Below, one piece after another: positions 12,621-23,828 of a DNA stretch of 43,331 nt; the first letter of the stretch is position 1, and each line of letters begins with the position of its first letter. The notes beneath the pieces are model-generated. The model saw nothing but the letters and a program-made list of their open reading frames with translations, had not been told where the DNA came from and did no database searches. The stretch spans positions 619,254-662,584 of the forward strand of contig FN649745.1 of assembly GCA_000310025.1 (NCBI GenBank), written 5' to 3'. Source of the DNA: Ectocarpus siliculosus (Eukaryota > Sar > Phaeophyceae > Ectocarpales > Ectocarpaceae). The translations under genes were made by a program, and so were the position numbers.

Positions 12621-14196
12621 CAGCAGTAGAGGTCCCGGGTTAGCGGTCCGTAGTGTCACAAAATGTTATAATGAGCCGGGGAGCGCGCAGCGCGACATTT
12701 TTTCCCTTCATCCCCAGGAGGGAAAAAAGGCTCTCTATATATCGGCCTATTCCACCGCGCGACACAGGGGCCCAAAGTTTGGTTTCCGGGCAGCCGAAAT
12801 ATCCCACCTTTGGGACCAGAACGAGATCTATAGGGCACTGATTGACGATCTGTTCGTTTCTGAGGAAGAAGAAAATAGCGCGCTCTTCGTCACACCGGTC
12901 GGTTTGGTCGTGCTTCGGCAACAGATGGCCGTGCTTCACCGGCGTTTGTGCCCAAAATTCGTAGGAGGTCGCTTCCCCCAACCCCCGGGTTTCTCCGCGA
13001 AAAGGGGAACACAAAAACGGAGATCGCGCGGGCGCGCGATTGAAACCAGGAGAAGAAACAGAGACAGAAACGCAACAATACCACCAAAAAACGCATCCCC
13101 GCTGGGACGCTGATCCGAGACCAGCTATGAAAACCAGGAGGGGCCGAGCCTATACGACCTGCGCGCCGTGGGTATAATCACATGCGCCATGTGTAACCTG
13201 GCGGGTGTTTATTGATGTTGAGTGGGTCCAACCGACTGCTAAAAAAACAGCAGACCGATGATCACAATCACACAATATAACGCACCTTCCCAAGTCCGGA
13301 TCACACCTACCATCGAGAGAAACCGTCGAGGGCGTGAGGGTCTACTGCTGTGCGTTATCAGGATAGTTCCCCGGGATTGGTTCAGGTTGCGTACTTGCGC
13401 CGCGCTACTGACTGCCTTCGCAAAAGCCGTGCCCTGCCGGCTGTTGCTGCTGCTGGGCCTCTCGCATCAAAGTCATGGCCATCTTGGGCCATCAACGGCT
13501 TTTGTATTGAGGTTACTGCTGTTGTAGACTTCTTTCTTTCACTTGGCAGGAAATTCGGAAGGCTTCAGACGAAAATTGGCGGGTAAGTTGTGAGCCTGAC
13601 TCAATATTTGCCATCCGTCTGTCACGCATCTGTCTGTCACAATCCTATGTCTACCCTGCTGCTCGTGCTCCTCGACGGTGTGATGCGTGATACGCTCGCC
13701 GCCAGGTATATGCCGCATGCGTGCCTCTTCCAGATGTGCGTGTTTGCGTCCACACAGCGGGAAGACTTCATATTTTGGTTCTTCGTGGGTGTGTGCATGC
13801 TGGTTGGCATCAACGGAAGAGAAACTACCGCATGCAGAGTGCAAAATTTTGAACGAGGGCCGCCCACAAACCACCCTCGTCGCGCCTGTCGCACCGCTGT
13901 CCATCTGGTGCACATAGCTGCACCACAAACGATTCACGTTGCTGTGTGTTGGCATTCTTGCACCATTCGGATCGCAGACATAGACTACTTGTTGAGTCGC
14001 TACCCCGCGGCTCATTACCCCGCCCTATCTAGTAACCGCTGTTGAGGGCATCGCCGCTAAACCGGATTGGCGGTTAAATAGTACTTTGACAATAGTACTT
14101 TGACTACCGAGGTGCAGCTGTGCCACGAGATTGTGGAACCGCTATTCAGGGCATCCCGCTACACGGGGAACCGCTAAACCGGGACTACGACTGCTG
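12621..14196. mobile_element. Pogo/Tc1-mariner-like non-autonomous DNA element
   Basis: The left end reads cagcagtagaggtcccgggt followed by tagcgg. The right end, reverse-complemented, reads cagcagtcgtagtcccggtt followed by tagcgg. These are imperfect terminal inverted repeats of about 30 bp. Both ends abut TA (12619-12620 and 14197-14198), the target duplication expected of Tc1/mariner/pogo elements. The right end carries three further CCGCTA hexamers (14139-14144, 14156-14161, 14171-14176) and one at 14054-14059, which look like subterminal transposase-binding repeats. The interior of about 1.5 kb has no transposase-like frame, so it would need a transposase from elsewhere. An alternative is chance similarity of two end-like motifs, but the joint agreement of TIR, hexamers and TA makes this less likely. 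Confidence 0.62.
14077..14104. repeat. 14-bp tandem duplication
   Basis: The unit aatagtactttgac occurs twice in a row near the right end of the pogo-like element. Confidence 0.9.
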
Positions 14197-14198
14197 TA

Positions 14199-16402
14199 GG
14201 ATGAAAAGAACGTTGCCGCGGTACGCTGGAAACATACAACTAATTCTATTTGTTTTTTATGTCATCAATATGACCCAACGAATCCATCTCTATCGAAGAA
14301 AAGTCTAAGATAGATTAGCAATGAATTCATAGCATCAGCGAAAGTTCTGTTTTCCCACGATTTCCCGAGCAGCACACAGTGATATCTCCCCCGTGGGTAG
14401 CAGGGTCAACAAGACAGTTTGGTAACCATCTTGTATATCTATCGGTATGTTATGCTGGGAACTAATGGTAGTGCTTACCACGAAATTGAAGTTGCTGCAA
14501 CTTTCTGCAACGACTGTGAGCAAATACACAGGTGAGTGGATTGCGTGAACCCTGATGTCGCCTTACATAGGTAACAGTTCGCCGTCTGAACATGAACCAA
14601 CGACATGCAACAGCAGCGGCCGTGGCAGGTGGCAACTGCCGAAAATGCCGTTTTACACGCGGAGGTACGACGGTATGTCGTCAGTCGGCCGCAGACAAGA
14701 ATCGACGCGCTACCGTCTTCTTGGTCCGACGCGTACTATCGCACTACTATCGCGCGCGAAGATACTAACAAGGAGAGGACGCCAAGGATAAGAAACGTAG
14801 TAGGTACAGTATCAAAGCAGCAACCCACACACACGCAACTGGCACTCACACATGGTCGAAGGTCGCCTGAAAGGGCTCCTCGATGACGAGCCCGATCGCC
14901 GCGGGACAGAGGCACGACAAGAGTGTAGTCACGAGTACCGCCGCCGCCGTCGCCCCTGCCGTCGGCCAGGCAAACCAAACCGCGCCTCCTCCTGTTGCCG
15001 GGAGCGTGGCGCCTCTGCTACCGCTGGGACGATGCCGCCACCGAGGACATCGCCCGGCCCGACCAAGGCCATGTTGGTGTTTGTCCCTTCGGGACGCGGG
15101 CTCTTCGATCCTCATCTTTGCCTTGTTGGTGCGGCGGTTGATGTTGTAATGGCTGGTGTGCTGGTGAAAACCTCTTGGCGCCGCCGTCGCTGACGACAAG
15201 GAGGTTTCCACCATGATGTCTGGATAGCCACCAAAACCTTGCGCGACTCGCGTGCTGTTGTGCTGCTGCTACGCGTGTCGATGATGGTGTGTGTCGCCAG
15301 AGTTTCGTGGGGGGCTCCGTCGAATCGTGGGGGTCTTGACCATCTGATAGGTTGGCCCTAAGACAAGAGGGGATGGTGTCGACAGGTCCGCGCGCGCTCA
15401 TGATAGCGCTGCTGCAGAGCACGAGAAGCTCACGCGAAGCCCTCGCTCTCCCCCCGTCGCTCTCCCCATGCAGAATCTCCGCCGTCCTCTCATCACCTAC
15501 TGTGTGCTCCGCCTGGCACCCTCGAGTGCTTTCTTGCCTGGGTGCCGGTCGGTGGGGCGATTTGCAGCACAGCGGTGCGCCGGTCATAGGTGCGGTGCAA
15601 CAAGCGGCACGACTCGGTGAGCGCGACCGACACACCTCCATATGACGCTGCTGCTGCCTCTTATGTACTTGAGGAGTATAGTTTTTGGTGGTAGTCACGG
15701 GCGTATTTATGGTGGTAGAGCGTATTGTTCCACAGCGTATTGACCGCATTACACGAGCCTGATTTACTACTGCATTTGTCGCTGACCGGCAACATGACCA
15801 GCGCACAGCTTGCCGTGGGTTGACCTGCGCCCCCACGCTGAGGACAAATCGTTCGTCCACGCGCCATTTCCGCCGGACTTCCACTGCCGAGCTGATGGTA
15901 GATAGTTTGTTTTGGCTGGTGCCGGTCTAGATCTAGGAGGATCTAGGAGCACTTGTATTCGGTGTCGATTTTCGCTGCCGTTCTACATGTATCTTTCCTG
16001 CGAAGGGTCCGCTGAGAATTCGAGCATACCGCAGGACATTCTGGTGCTGCCCACCGCCGTCTGCCACATGCCGGACCCTCGGGTGCCCTCTCTACCGACA
16101 AGCATGGCATGTGATGAGCATGGCACGCGGGATCGCTCGCCACCACAGAAACGTGGTGCGCGTATGTTACTTCACTGCACCCTCCACTTCAGCTATGACG
16201 AGCTGCATATGCAAACGTACATCTACTCTAACGATGAGAGAAACAACACGGACGACGCCCGAGTCAGTCGGGGGCCGACCAGTACGCATAGAAGAAGGTA
16301 CTGGGTACTGAGTAGACAGCGGGACAATTTTTATACCTGAAGCCAACCACAACAACAACAAGAATCCAAAAATCTTGAGTCCTTTCGTATCGGCGTGTTG
16401 GT
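14199..16402. other. Gene-poor region with weak coding candidates
   Basis: Two overlapping minus-strand frames (15214-14846 and 15884-15018) are open but show no family hallmark. The first codes for a hydrophobic stretch (AAVLVTTLLSCLCPAAIGLV) that could be a membrane helix. I cannot support a gene here. Confidence 0.45.
14846..15214 (-). CDS. Possible hypothetical exon with one membrane helix
   Basis: A 122-codon open frame whose C-terminal third is GGGAVWFAWPTAGATAAAV followed by a Leu/Cys-rich helix and IEEPFQATFDH. The composition after the Arg-rich start is that of a membrane segment. There is no homology that I recognise, and a competing longer frame overlaps on the same strand. It could be an exon, a decayed gene or chance. 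Confidence 0.2.
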   Translation of the reverse strand: MVETSLSSATAAPRGFHQHTSHYNINRRTNKAKMRIEEPASRRDKHQHGLGRAGRCPRWRHRPSGSRGATLPATGGGAVWFAWPTAGATAAAVLVTTLLSCLCPAAIGLVIEEPFQATFDHV

Positions 16403-19400
16403 ATGTCGACACCCCTCTTTTCCGTCGCCTGCGGGACGATGATCAAATCAAGGCTACCCGGCGGGAGCAGCACAACAGCTCGCCGCGTTCGTCCGAGCGG
16501 ACTTGTGAGACTTCGAAGCTCTTCTGACGAGAGCAACTTCGAGGGAGAGCCCTGGGGCTGGAGCGCAGATCAGTCGGGGAGAGAAGGAGACGACGGTGGT
16601 GGGGCTGGCGGTCCCTGGGACGATTCTTCTCAAGACAAGTAATTTTACTCAATTTTACTCCTGAGGCGGGAAAGGGGGAAGTACATATACAAATAGCTGC
16701 AATAGTTGTTTATTAAACGTTTTTTGTGTGGCAAATACTTGCGTCGGTTCTGCAGCTGAAGGTAGAAGCGGCGAACAGCAGAGGAGCCACCCGGTGACTT
16801 CGGACGGGACTCGAAAAGGGTTTTAGACCGTGTCCCGAACTCGTTGTACGGTGCGCAGAAGCGCACCTTCAATTTGAAGAATTGAGTCAAGAACTTTTAA
16901 ACGGTTCCCTCGCGCAACCTTTCAAGTGTCTGTGGAGGCCGACGATGGCAAGATGCCTCTTTCGGTCTTGCCCAGAGGTTTACGCTATCAAACCGGTGCA
17001 TAAAGAGCCGCCCGTAAACCATAACGGTTCAGTGGTGGTATCCCCAGCAGGGTTTAAAAGTATTGGATACGTACACAAATGAGTGAGTACGGACTCGGAC
17101 AGGTCGTTGTCGGTGAACACGGTGTGTAAATCAGTAGCACGCGTCTTTCGCTGTTGCGCCTGTGCTTCTTCGCGCAGGTGGGAGGCTCTCTACGCCGAGG
17201 GGGAGAAGGAGAAGCAGAGTTCCACCTTCCTCAGCGCAATGGCGGACTGGGGCAAAGGTATTGGAGGTTGCGATGCGCTTGTGCTACCTACCTTGTGACG
17301 CGAGCGAATGTATTGTCTGCTTCTTTTGGGGGAAGGGGAGGCGGTGTAGCTTTTGCGTGGTACAGCAGTTATCGCGGCAATTTTTTCGATTGCATGTCCG
17401 GGGGTGCCGTTTGATACGCCGCCCGGCATCCGTGGGGCGCGTCCTTGCAGCTCTGGTCTCTTGGTAGGGGCCGTGCCTCCGAATCGAACAGATGTCGGTC
17501 CTTCGTCCCCCACGTGTACACACGTGGACAGGCGGAGTGCTGGGCGCGGTGGACGTGGAATACACCCAGCCCGTGGAGGTAGTTTCCTTCGACCTTGACG
17601 ACACCTTGTGGCCGACAATGTGAGAGAGGTTTTTTAGCTAATGTAGCGGCAGGGCCCTCCCGAGCGCCGGCCCCCGCAAAGTCGGGGCACATATCGGTGT
17701 GCGTGGACGCCGTGGTTGCTGACCTTAGCTGCGTGTGCGCACTGTTACCTTCCTCGCTTGTGGAGCGAGGCGTGGAGGAGGTGTCGGTCCACTCCTTGGG
17801 CGGTAATTTACCCGCACGCGATCGTCCACTGCCATGTAGAAGTGGAAGCAAATCGTGAACCACGCGTGAGATAGGTCTTCCGAAAAAGTTGCCCCCAAAG
17901 CGTGTCGCGTGCACGTGCCCGTGTCGTCCTTTCGGAGTCACGGGCTTCGTAGAGCTCTGGCTCTGCCGTCGCCCTTTAGAGGCCGGGCACCCAAGCCGAC
18001 GGCGGTTTCTCGCGAGGGAGAGCGGGAGAACACACAACCCCCCTGGCGGTGGTTTTTCATATTTTATCCGGTAGCCCGACGTACTCCATCCCAAGATGCG
18101 CGATGAGACCACGAAGGCCCTTGGCACACCATTGCTCTTTTCAACAGTGCTTGAACATCACTGGAGCAGCCCCCCCCCCCCCCNNNNNNNNNNNNNNNNN
18201 NNNNNNNNNNNNNNNNNNNNNNNNNNNNNNNNNNNNNNNNNNNNNNNNNNNNNNNNNNNNNNNNNNNNNNNNNNNNNNNNNNNAACATTGGGGGGGGGGG
18301 CCCCCCCCCCCCCCCCCCACTTTCCTTCGGCATTTTTTGGGTGGAAGGACCGTGATCAACCAGGCCAACGGGGGGTTACAGGAGCCCCTTTCCCGGGAGC
18401 CCCCAGCCCGGGGGGAAAAGTGGGTGATTGCCGATTTCATGAAGGAGATTTGGAAGGAGAAGGGGCGGGCGGGAAGGTCGATAATTTGCATCATGTAGAT
18501 GGGCCGGGCCTTTCCCGGGGACGGGCTCCCTGGGGGGACCGGGGTTTCCGATGCCCCATTTGTGTGCCCCCGTTTTTCCCGGTCAGGACGATTTACCTTC
18601 CCAGGTACGCCCACTTTTCATGTTATGTTTGGACCCCCCAATATAGCCCCCCCCCCCCCAATCACATGCAACCGCCCATGCACACGTATGCATAGCACCC
18701 CGGTCTTTTCCCCTCAACCAGACTGGTACCGACCGATGCGCGAATCTAGCGATACTGCACCTCATTTCGCCCAGGTTCGAGAAGTCCGCCTCGGTGGAGC
18801 GTTCAAGTCTGTTTACCCCCCCGGGGTCCGCCCATCCTGTTGGGTTCCTAAACCCGTAACGTGTATGCTACCAACGTACTTAGTTGCGGTAAATTTGATT
18901 TGAATGCACCACCATCTTGTGAAGAACCCGGCAATTTGATCAAATGCACCAACCAGCTTGTGAAGAACCCGGCAATTTGATTTAGTGCACCAGCCAGCTT
19001 ACAATGAAATCTGAAATTTGATTTCATGCACAAACCAGCTTGTAAAGAACCCGGCAATTTGATTTAACGCACCAACCAGCTTGTAAAGAACCCGGCAATT
19101 TGTTTTTATTGCACCAACCAGCTTGTAAAAGAACCCGGCAATAATGTGATCAAATGCACCAACCAGCTTGTGAAGAACCCGGACCTGGACCCGGCCCCGG
19201 TGAACCTCACGGGGCTGCGGAAGGCCGGCCTCGCCCGGGCCTGCGAGCTGACGGGGGTCGCCGACCCTACCCCGGTGGTGGAGTCGTGCTTCGAGGTCTG
19301 GCGGCGGGCGAGGCACGACGTGGAGCGCCACCTCTTCCCGGGGGTGTTGGACACCTTGAAGGAGCTGAAGGAACGGGGAGTGAGGTGCGTGGCTGCTGGC

Positions 19401-22400
19401 TACGTTTTTACTTTTGCCTGTGAGAAAAGAAGATGCCCGCAGTTTTCTGATTTTGGGCCATTTTTTATAGGGGAATGCTCCGAAGAATGACGAGGTCGAG
19501 AGAGAGAAAAGGTGCCCCCCGCAGTTCTGTGCGCGCGGAGTCACTCCCTTTTGTCCTGCTGTGTTTGTTTGTTCTTTTTTGACGTGGTGGTGGGGGGGGG
19601 GGGGGCGGGTGTACTCATAGTCGTGCATGCCGTAGTCGTTTGACCATTGACCTCGCATCCCTACAAAGCCGGGACGGAGCACGCCGGGTTCTCACCGGAC
19701 CAGGCTCTCACATCACCAAGCGCGAAGCGCCGTGAGGTATTTGGCGAGTCGCATGAAGGGTGAGCTGCATCCTGCTAAGGGTTTTCGGCATCTTGTGCTT
19801 ACTTCCTTGCGTACGGATGACAGCTACGTATGACTTAATTTATTTTCTGGTGCTTTCACTTCCAGAGACAGTTGTAAGCACTGTATAACTGCCTCGAGGA
19901 AGCTTGACCATGTTAACACAACGTGGTGCGATCATCCCCCGTTGCGCGGAGTGAGGTTTCTCGACCCCGCACAACATGATTTACTCGACCACCATTATGG
20001 TTACCGCCAAAAAAAAAAACGAGGTAAAAAAAAAAAAAACGGTAACCTGGTTGCCGAGTTCACGAAGTGAATTGGCTTGTTTTACAACGTCGTTGCCAAG
20101 CGACGAAAACCCAAACCCCGATGGCAAACACCGTGGTGGGGGGGGGTGGAGAAAAAGTGATCTCGCGGCGCGGAAACAGCGCGAGTATATGGCGCCGGTT
20201 GGCTGTTCGCTTGCTACGCTCGTATCGCTGTACAAACGTTGTGTTTTGTTTTGTTTTGGTTGCGGTTTGTGTATGCCATGGTTTGGCGAATGTCACCTTC
20301 TCCGCCACGCTCCTGCCTTACCGTAGAGCCTGAAAATGCCCGTGAGTCACACCCTGATGGATCTCTGTGACCACGGAAGGCAACCGCGTCAGTGGATCCG
20401 GTACGGACGTTAGAAGGTACTGAGCAGAGACCGGAACTTTTTTTTTATGTGAAGACGAGAACAACGACCGCAGGCAGCAGTGGAAGATGAAAATAAATGA
20501 CCCTGAAGTTTTTCTACCACCTGGGTGTCGCTTACCTCGCATCTCTCGCCCCAAAACACGAGAGCACAAGATACGCATGTAGTCCGTAGCCTCAAGGATT
20601 ATGAACCCGAAGAAGAGAACACCTATGACAACGACATCATCATCATCATCAACAACAACAACAACATATCTGGAAATGTGCGTCAGGTTGGTGGCCATCA
20701 CGAACGGAAACGCTCAGACGGACGACATCCCGTGCCTCAAGGACCTGTTCGAGTTCTGCGTCCTTGCCGAACAGGTGCGTCATTTGCTGCGCCTAGGCAG
20801 TGCAAGGTTGTGTGGTCTTAAGCGCCGCGCCTGGCGTGTGGTTGTACCTTATTTGGCCGCTCTCCGCTCAGGGTGTCGTCTTCGAGAGGAACCTGTACCT
20901 TTTGCCGCTCGAGTCCTTATTTGCAAGCCGGAGGGACAGACGCGTGGGTGTGTTGGTGTGCTTGTTTTTGTTTTGTTTTTTCCTCTGCGAGCTCTATTAA
21001 AATGGTTGTTTGCTTGTTTGTCGGTTGGATTTCTGTCGCTTGGTTTGGTGCGTGACAACTATGTATTGAGTATTGAGTGTTCTGGCGGGTTGTCGTTGTT
21101 GTTGTTGTTGTTGTTGCTGTTTCTGTTATGCATAGTGCCGCGGTCGTTTTCATCGCCCTTCTTCCCAGGCGTGTGCACCAGTAGCGACGTGCAATGGCTG
21201 TGATTGTGTTGCCTGTCCACTCGAAACAAGCACGCACGGGCTAATCGGAACCTTTGGCATCCTTTCTCCCTCCGCGATTGTCTTCATCGCTCAACGTGAG
21301 GGCCCTTCCACCCTCACAACGTAGTTTTTCGACGTTGCGCTCGTGTTTTTAGCGGCCCCTTTCCTTGAGAAAGGCATGCCATCACCGTGGTTGTCGTTGC
21401 CATCATTGTTGTTGTTGTTCCTGCACACGCGTGAAGACACGTTGAACACGAAAGCAAGTGCTTTCCGAGATGATTGTCTTCCAACCCGTGCGCATCAGCC
21501 CTTGCCACCACAAGCTTCCAATGCGCCCCCCAAAGGGTGCTGCTTCCAAGCACCACGCCCGCACCCACAGGCAGCACAGCGCATGTTAAACAACGGCTAA
21601 GCTATAATAACGGAGGAGGTCGAAAAATTTCTACTTTTTCTCCCGTCTGTGCTCTACGGTGTGGATGGACGACTACGGGTCGTGTGCAATCGACAAAACA
21701 ATTTCTACGAAATTTCTTTGAAAATCCCAGGTGGGAGAGCGCAAGCCTCAGCCGGGACCTTTCCGAGCGGCCGTGAAGAGGGCGGGTTATCCCTCCGAGT
21801 TTGCCGTGGGAGGGGAGTGGGTGCACGTCGGGGACGATTGGGCGTCGGATTGCGTGGGTGGCAAGGTAATAAGGGACCGCAGACAGCGTTGTGTTAACCC
21901 CCCCCTGCGCGCGCGCCTGCGTGTGGCAGCGTGGAGGGGGCCGATCCCGTGTTGATGTAAGCCGTTCAACAGGGCGCGGTGTGCAATGATGACTCGACGG
22001 TGTGAATGAACCATTCACAGCTCTTTTTGGGTTGCGTTTTTAACAACTAGTCGGCGTGGCGTTTAGCTGTGGGATGCATGGCCGGGGGCAGGTGGACATC
22101 AGAAATACCCCCTGCCCCCCCCGACGCCAGGTCCGGTGAGAACCCGGCGTGCTCCGTCCCGGCTCTGTTGTAGGGATGCGAGGCCAATGGTCTAACGACT
22201 ACGGCATGCACGACTATGAGTACACCCTCCCCCCCCACCGACGCGCCTGTAGCAGAAAAACCAACAAGAATGGCGTTGGAGACACCAGCTTTGACGCTGC
22301 TCCTTATGCACAGGGCGCTTCTTTTAGACTAACCAACCTCTTTCGCGCACGCCATGCGCGTTGTTTCTGTTGCTCACACGCCCTCCGCCGTTATCATCAA

Positions 22401-23210
22401 ACCAACAGAAAATGCGCATGAGGACCGTTTTGGTACGGGTGCCAGGAAAGCCCGCGGTGGGGTCAGGTCCCGATGTGAGTGTCATATATATTTTTATTCC
22501 TCGACACAGGTCAATCGAACGGTTAGTTCAGCGCACGGGCAGGGGGTATGCTAAGGGTCGCGGAGTTGGGGGTGGGGCACGTGTGAGGGTCAAAGGCAGA
22601 CATGTGTTTGGTAGTTCAAGTACAGGAAGGTGGGCTCGGCGTAGTCCACCTCATAGGGTGTGCGAGTTTGCGCCCTGCGCTTGTGTTTTCTACACATGAT
22701 ACGACGCTGGTACGTGGGCTGGAAGCACCTACAGCGAGCTCGTGGGGCCCTACGCTCTGTGATCCTGCGTCCGAGCTTCTCGGCGTTGTGAGAAGGTGTG
22801 CTGGAGCAGACACCAGAGCCGGGCCTCCGAACATCGAGGGCACGTGAACGTCGTCTATAACCTCCTCGCAGGTTATCACATGCCCGCAGTTGTTTTTTGC
22901 GCGTTGGCTTTGAACGTACAAGAATTTATTTAAATATACTCCCTCCCCCCATTCTGGTGGTTAACAGTACCCCCGCCCTCCCGCCGCTCTCCAATATCGA
23001 CGCTACTGCCATTTTTTTTTTACGCCTGGTTGGTTGGGGGATTTCGCGCTATTCGGGGATGATTTCTTCGTTCCGCAGGAGGCGGAGGAGGAAAAGGACG
23101 TGGACGGGGAAGAGGAGGAGGAGGAGGAGGGCAATACACTCGACGGCTTGGATATCGACGATCTCGACGACGACGACGATTTCCCCACCCTTGAGGACGG
23201 AACCATAGCG
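16403..23210 (+). CDS. HAD-superfamily phosphatase (YigB/FMN-hydrolase-like)
   Basis: Exons: 16403-16638, 17178-17257, 17532-17619, 18348-18476, about 19176-19384, 20687-20774, 21731-21865, 22409-22474 and 23079-23210. All junctions agree in phase except exon 4 to 5, where exon 4 lies in poor sequence beside the gap. The HAD motifs are intact. Motif I is VVSFDLDDTLWPT (nucleophile Asp and Asp+2). Motif II is VAITNGN. Motif III is ERKPQPGPF (Lys). Motif IV is VHVGDDWASD. TVINQANGGLQ and NLTGLRKAGL are cap-region sequences typical of subfamily I enzymes. The Ser/Arg-rich N-terminus (KSRLPGGSSTTARRVR) suggests organelle targeting, possibly plastid, which is inferred. The family dephosphorylates small molecules such as FMN. 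The substrate is unknown. After TVLVRVPGK the protein gains a Glu/Asp-rich extension ending PTLEDGTIA. The reading frame could stop five codons past 23210 if the strong donor gcg|gtaagc is not used. Confidence 0.85.
18184..18283. other. Scaffold gap (100 N)
   Basis: One hundred N bases inside the intron between HAD exons 3 and 4. The flanks are poly-C and poly-G, and the bases to about 18660 show inflated homopolymers, as at the failing end of a read. Confidence 0.98.
18905..19183 (+). repeat. 41-bp tandem array, seven copies
   Basis: Units start at 18905, 18945, 18986, 19027, 19068, 19110 and 19155, with spacing of 40-45 bp. The consensus is tgcaccaaccagcttgtaaa followed by gaacccggcaatttgattt. 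Copy 3 is the most diverged. The seventh unit breaks off at gaacccgg and runs straight into the HAD exon that codes for NPDLDPAPVNLTGL, so the splice acceptor (gtgaag or accag) lies inside the repeat unit. Confidence 0.92.
19609..20133 (-). mobile_element. Dispersed intronic repeat, full copy A
   Basis: A 525-bp sequence that is almost identical to the reverse complement of 42808-43331. It lies in the intron between HAD exons 5 and 6. One end is ggtgtactcatagtcgtgca beside a G/C tract. The interior has two poly-A tracts framed by ggttaccg and cggtaacc. The other end is ccgatggcaaacaccg. No open frame of note. The strand given is relative to the copies at 22130, 23595 and 42808. The class is unknown (SINE or MITE). 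Confidence 0.85.
20635..20668. repeat. CAT/AAC microsatellite
   Basis: A run of cat followed by a run of aac triplets just upstream of the splice acceptor of HAD exon 6. Confidence 0.85.
21090..21118. repeat. GTT microsatellite in an intron
   Basis: About nine GTT units, interrupted once, in the intron between HAD exons 6 and 7. Confidence 0.85.
22130..22226 (+). mobile_element. Dispersed repeat, short copy C
   Basis: About 97 bp matching the terminal part of the repeat at 43235-43331 (ggtccggtgagaacccggcg to gactatgagtacacc), followed by a C-rich tract. It lies in the intron between HAD exons 7 and 8. Confidence 0.85.
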
Positions 23211-23594
23211 GTAAGCAGGCTGGCTTGAGTGTTGCGCGTTTGTCGTGGCTTGCTGTGTAGGGCTTGTCGTCAGAGCTTTCATAGGGCACACATTATCATC
23301 GTGTTTGCTTCGTGCGGCAATCTTTGACGGAGCTACATAGCCCTCGGGCATGAGGGATCACGGGTGGGTGAGGTTGGTAGTGGGTGTTTGTGTCTTGGTA
23401 TCCTCATTTCCTTCCTCAAGCCGGGCGGTTGAAAAGTCAGACCGGTGCACGAGATGTGCAAGCCTTCCACACATGCACCACACATGCAGTTCTTTATTTT
23501 TTCGTCGCCTCCCGGCATTCGCTTAACACTATCCTTTAACAGTTTCCGTTCGCAATCTCTTCTGCGCTATGTACCCCCCCTAACCCCCTGCTTA

Positions 23595-23710
23595 GCGCTT
23601 GGTGATGTGAGAGCCTGGTCCGGTGAGAACCCGGCGTGCTCCGTCCCGGCTTTGTAGGGATGCGAGGTCAATGGTCTAACGACTACGGCATGCACGACTA
23701 TGAGTACACC
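23595..23710 (+). mobile_element. Dispersed repeat, short copy D
   Basis: A 116-bp match to the terminal part of the full repeat, from gcgcttggtgatgtgagagc to gagtacacc, followed by a C tract. It lies between the acidic exon (ending 23210) and the charged exon (starting 23829). Confidence 0.88.
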
Positions 23711-23828
23711 CCCCCCTGCCTTTCACAACCCCCCCGACCCTAATCCTGCGTAGCATGTACGCGAACCTCACGAATGTTCCACAAACCCGTGCTCTTCCCT
23801 GCCCCTACGCGATTAATCCCACGCCTAG

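Noticed and set aside
15018-15884. A 288-codon minus-strand frame
   Set aside because: Residues are random-looking (many Cys, His, Arg), with no domain or splice support, and a shorter competing frame overlaps.
18905-19183. CRISPR array
   Set aside because: Units are contiguous 41-bp tandem repeats without unique spacers, in a eukaryotic intron.
18999-19682. A 227-codon minus-strand frame with repeated motifs (LVGALNQIAGFF)
   Set aside because: The repeated residues come from the 41-bp tandem array read backwards and from antisense of the HAD exon.
19609-19724. Functional tRNA gene
   Set aside because: A- and B-box-like motifs are present, but no full cloverleaf or acceptor stem can be drawn and the sequence is a repeat.
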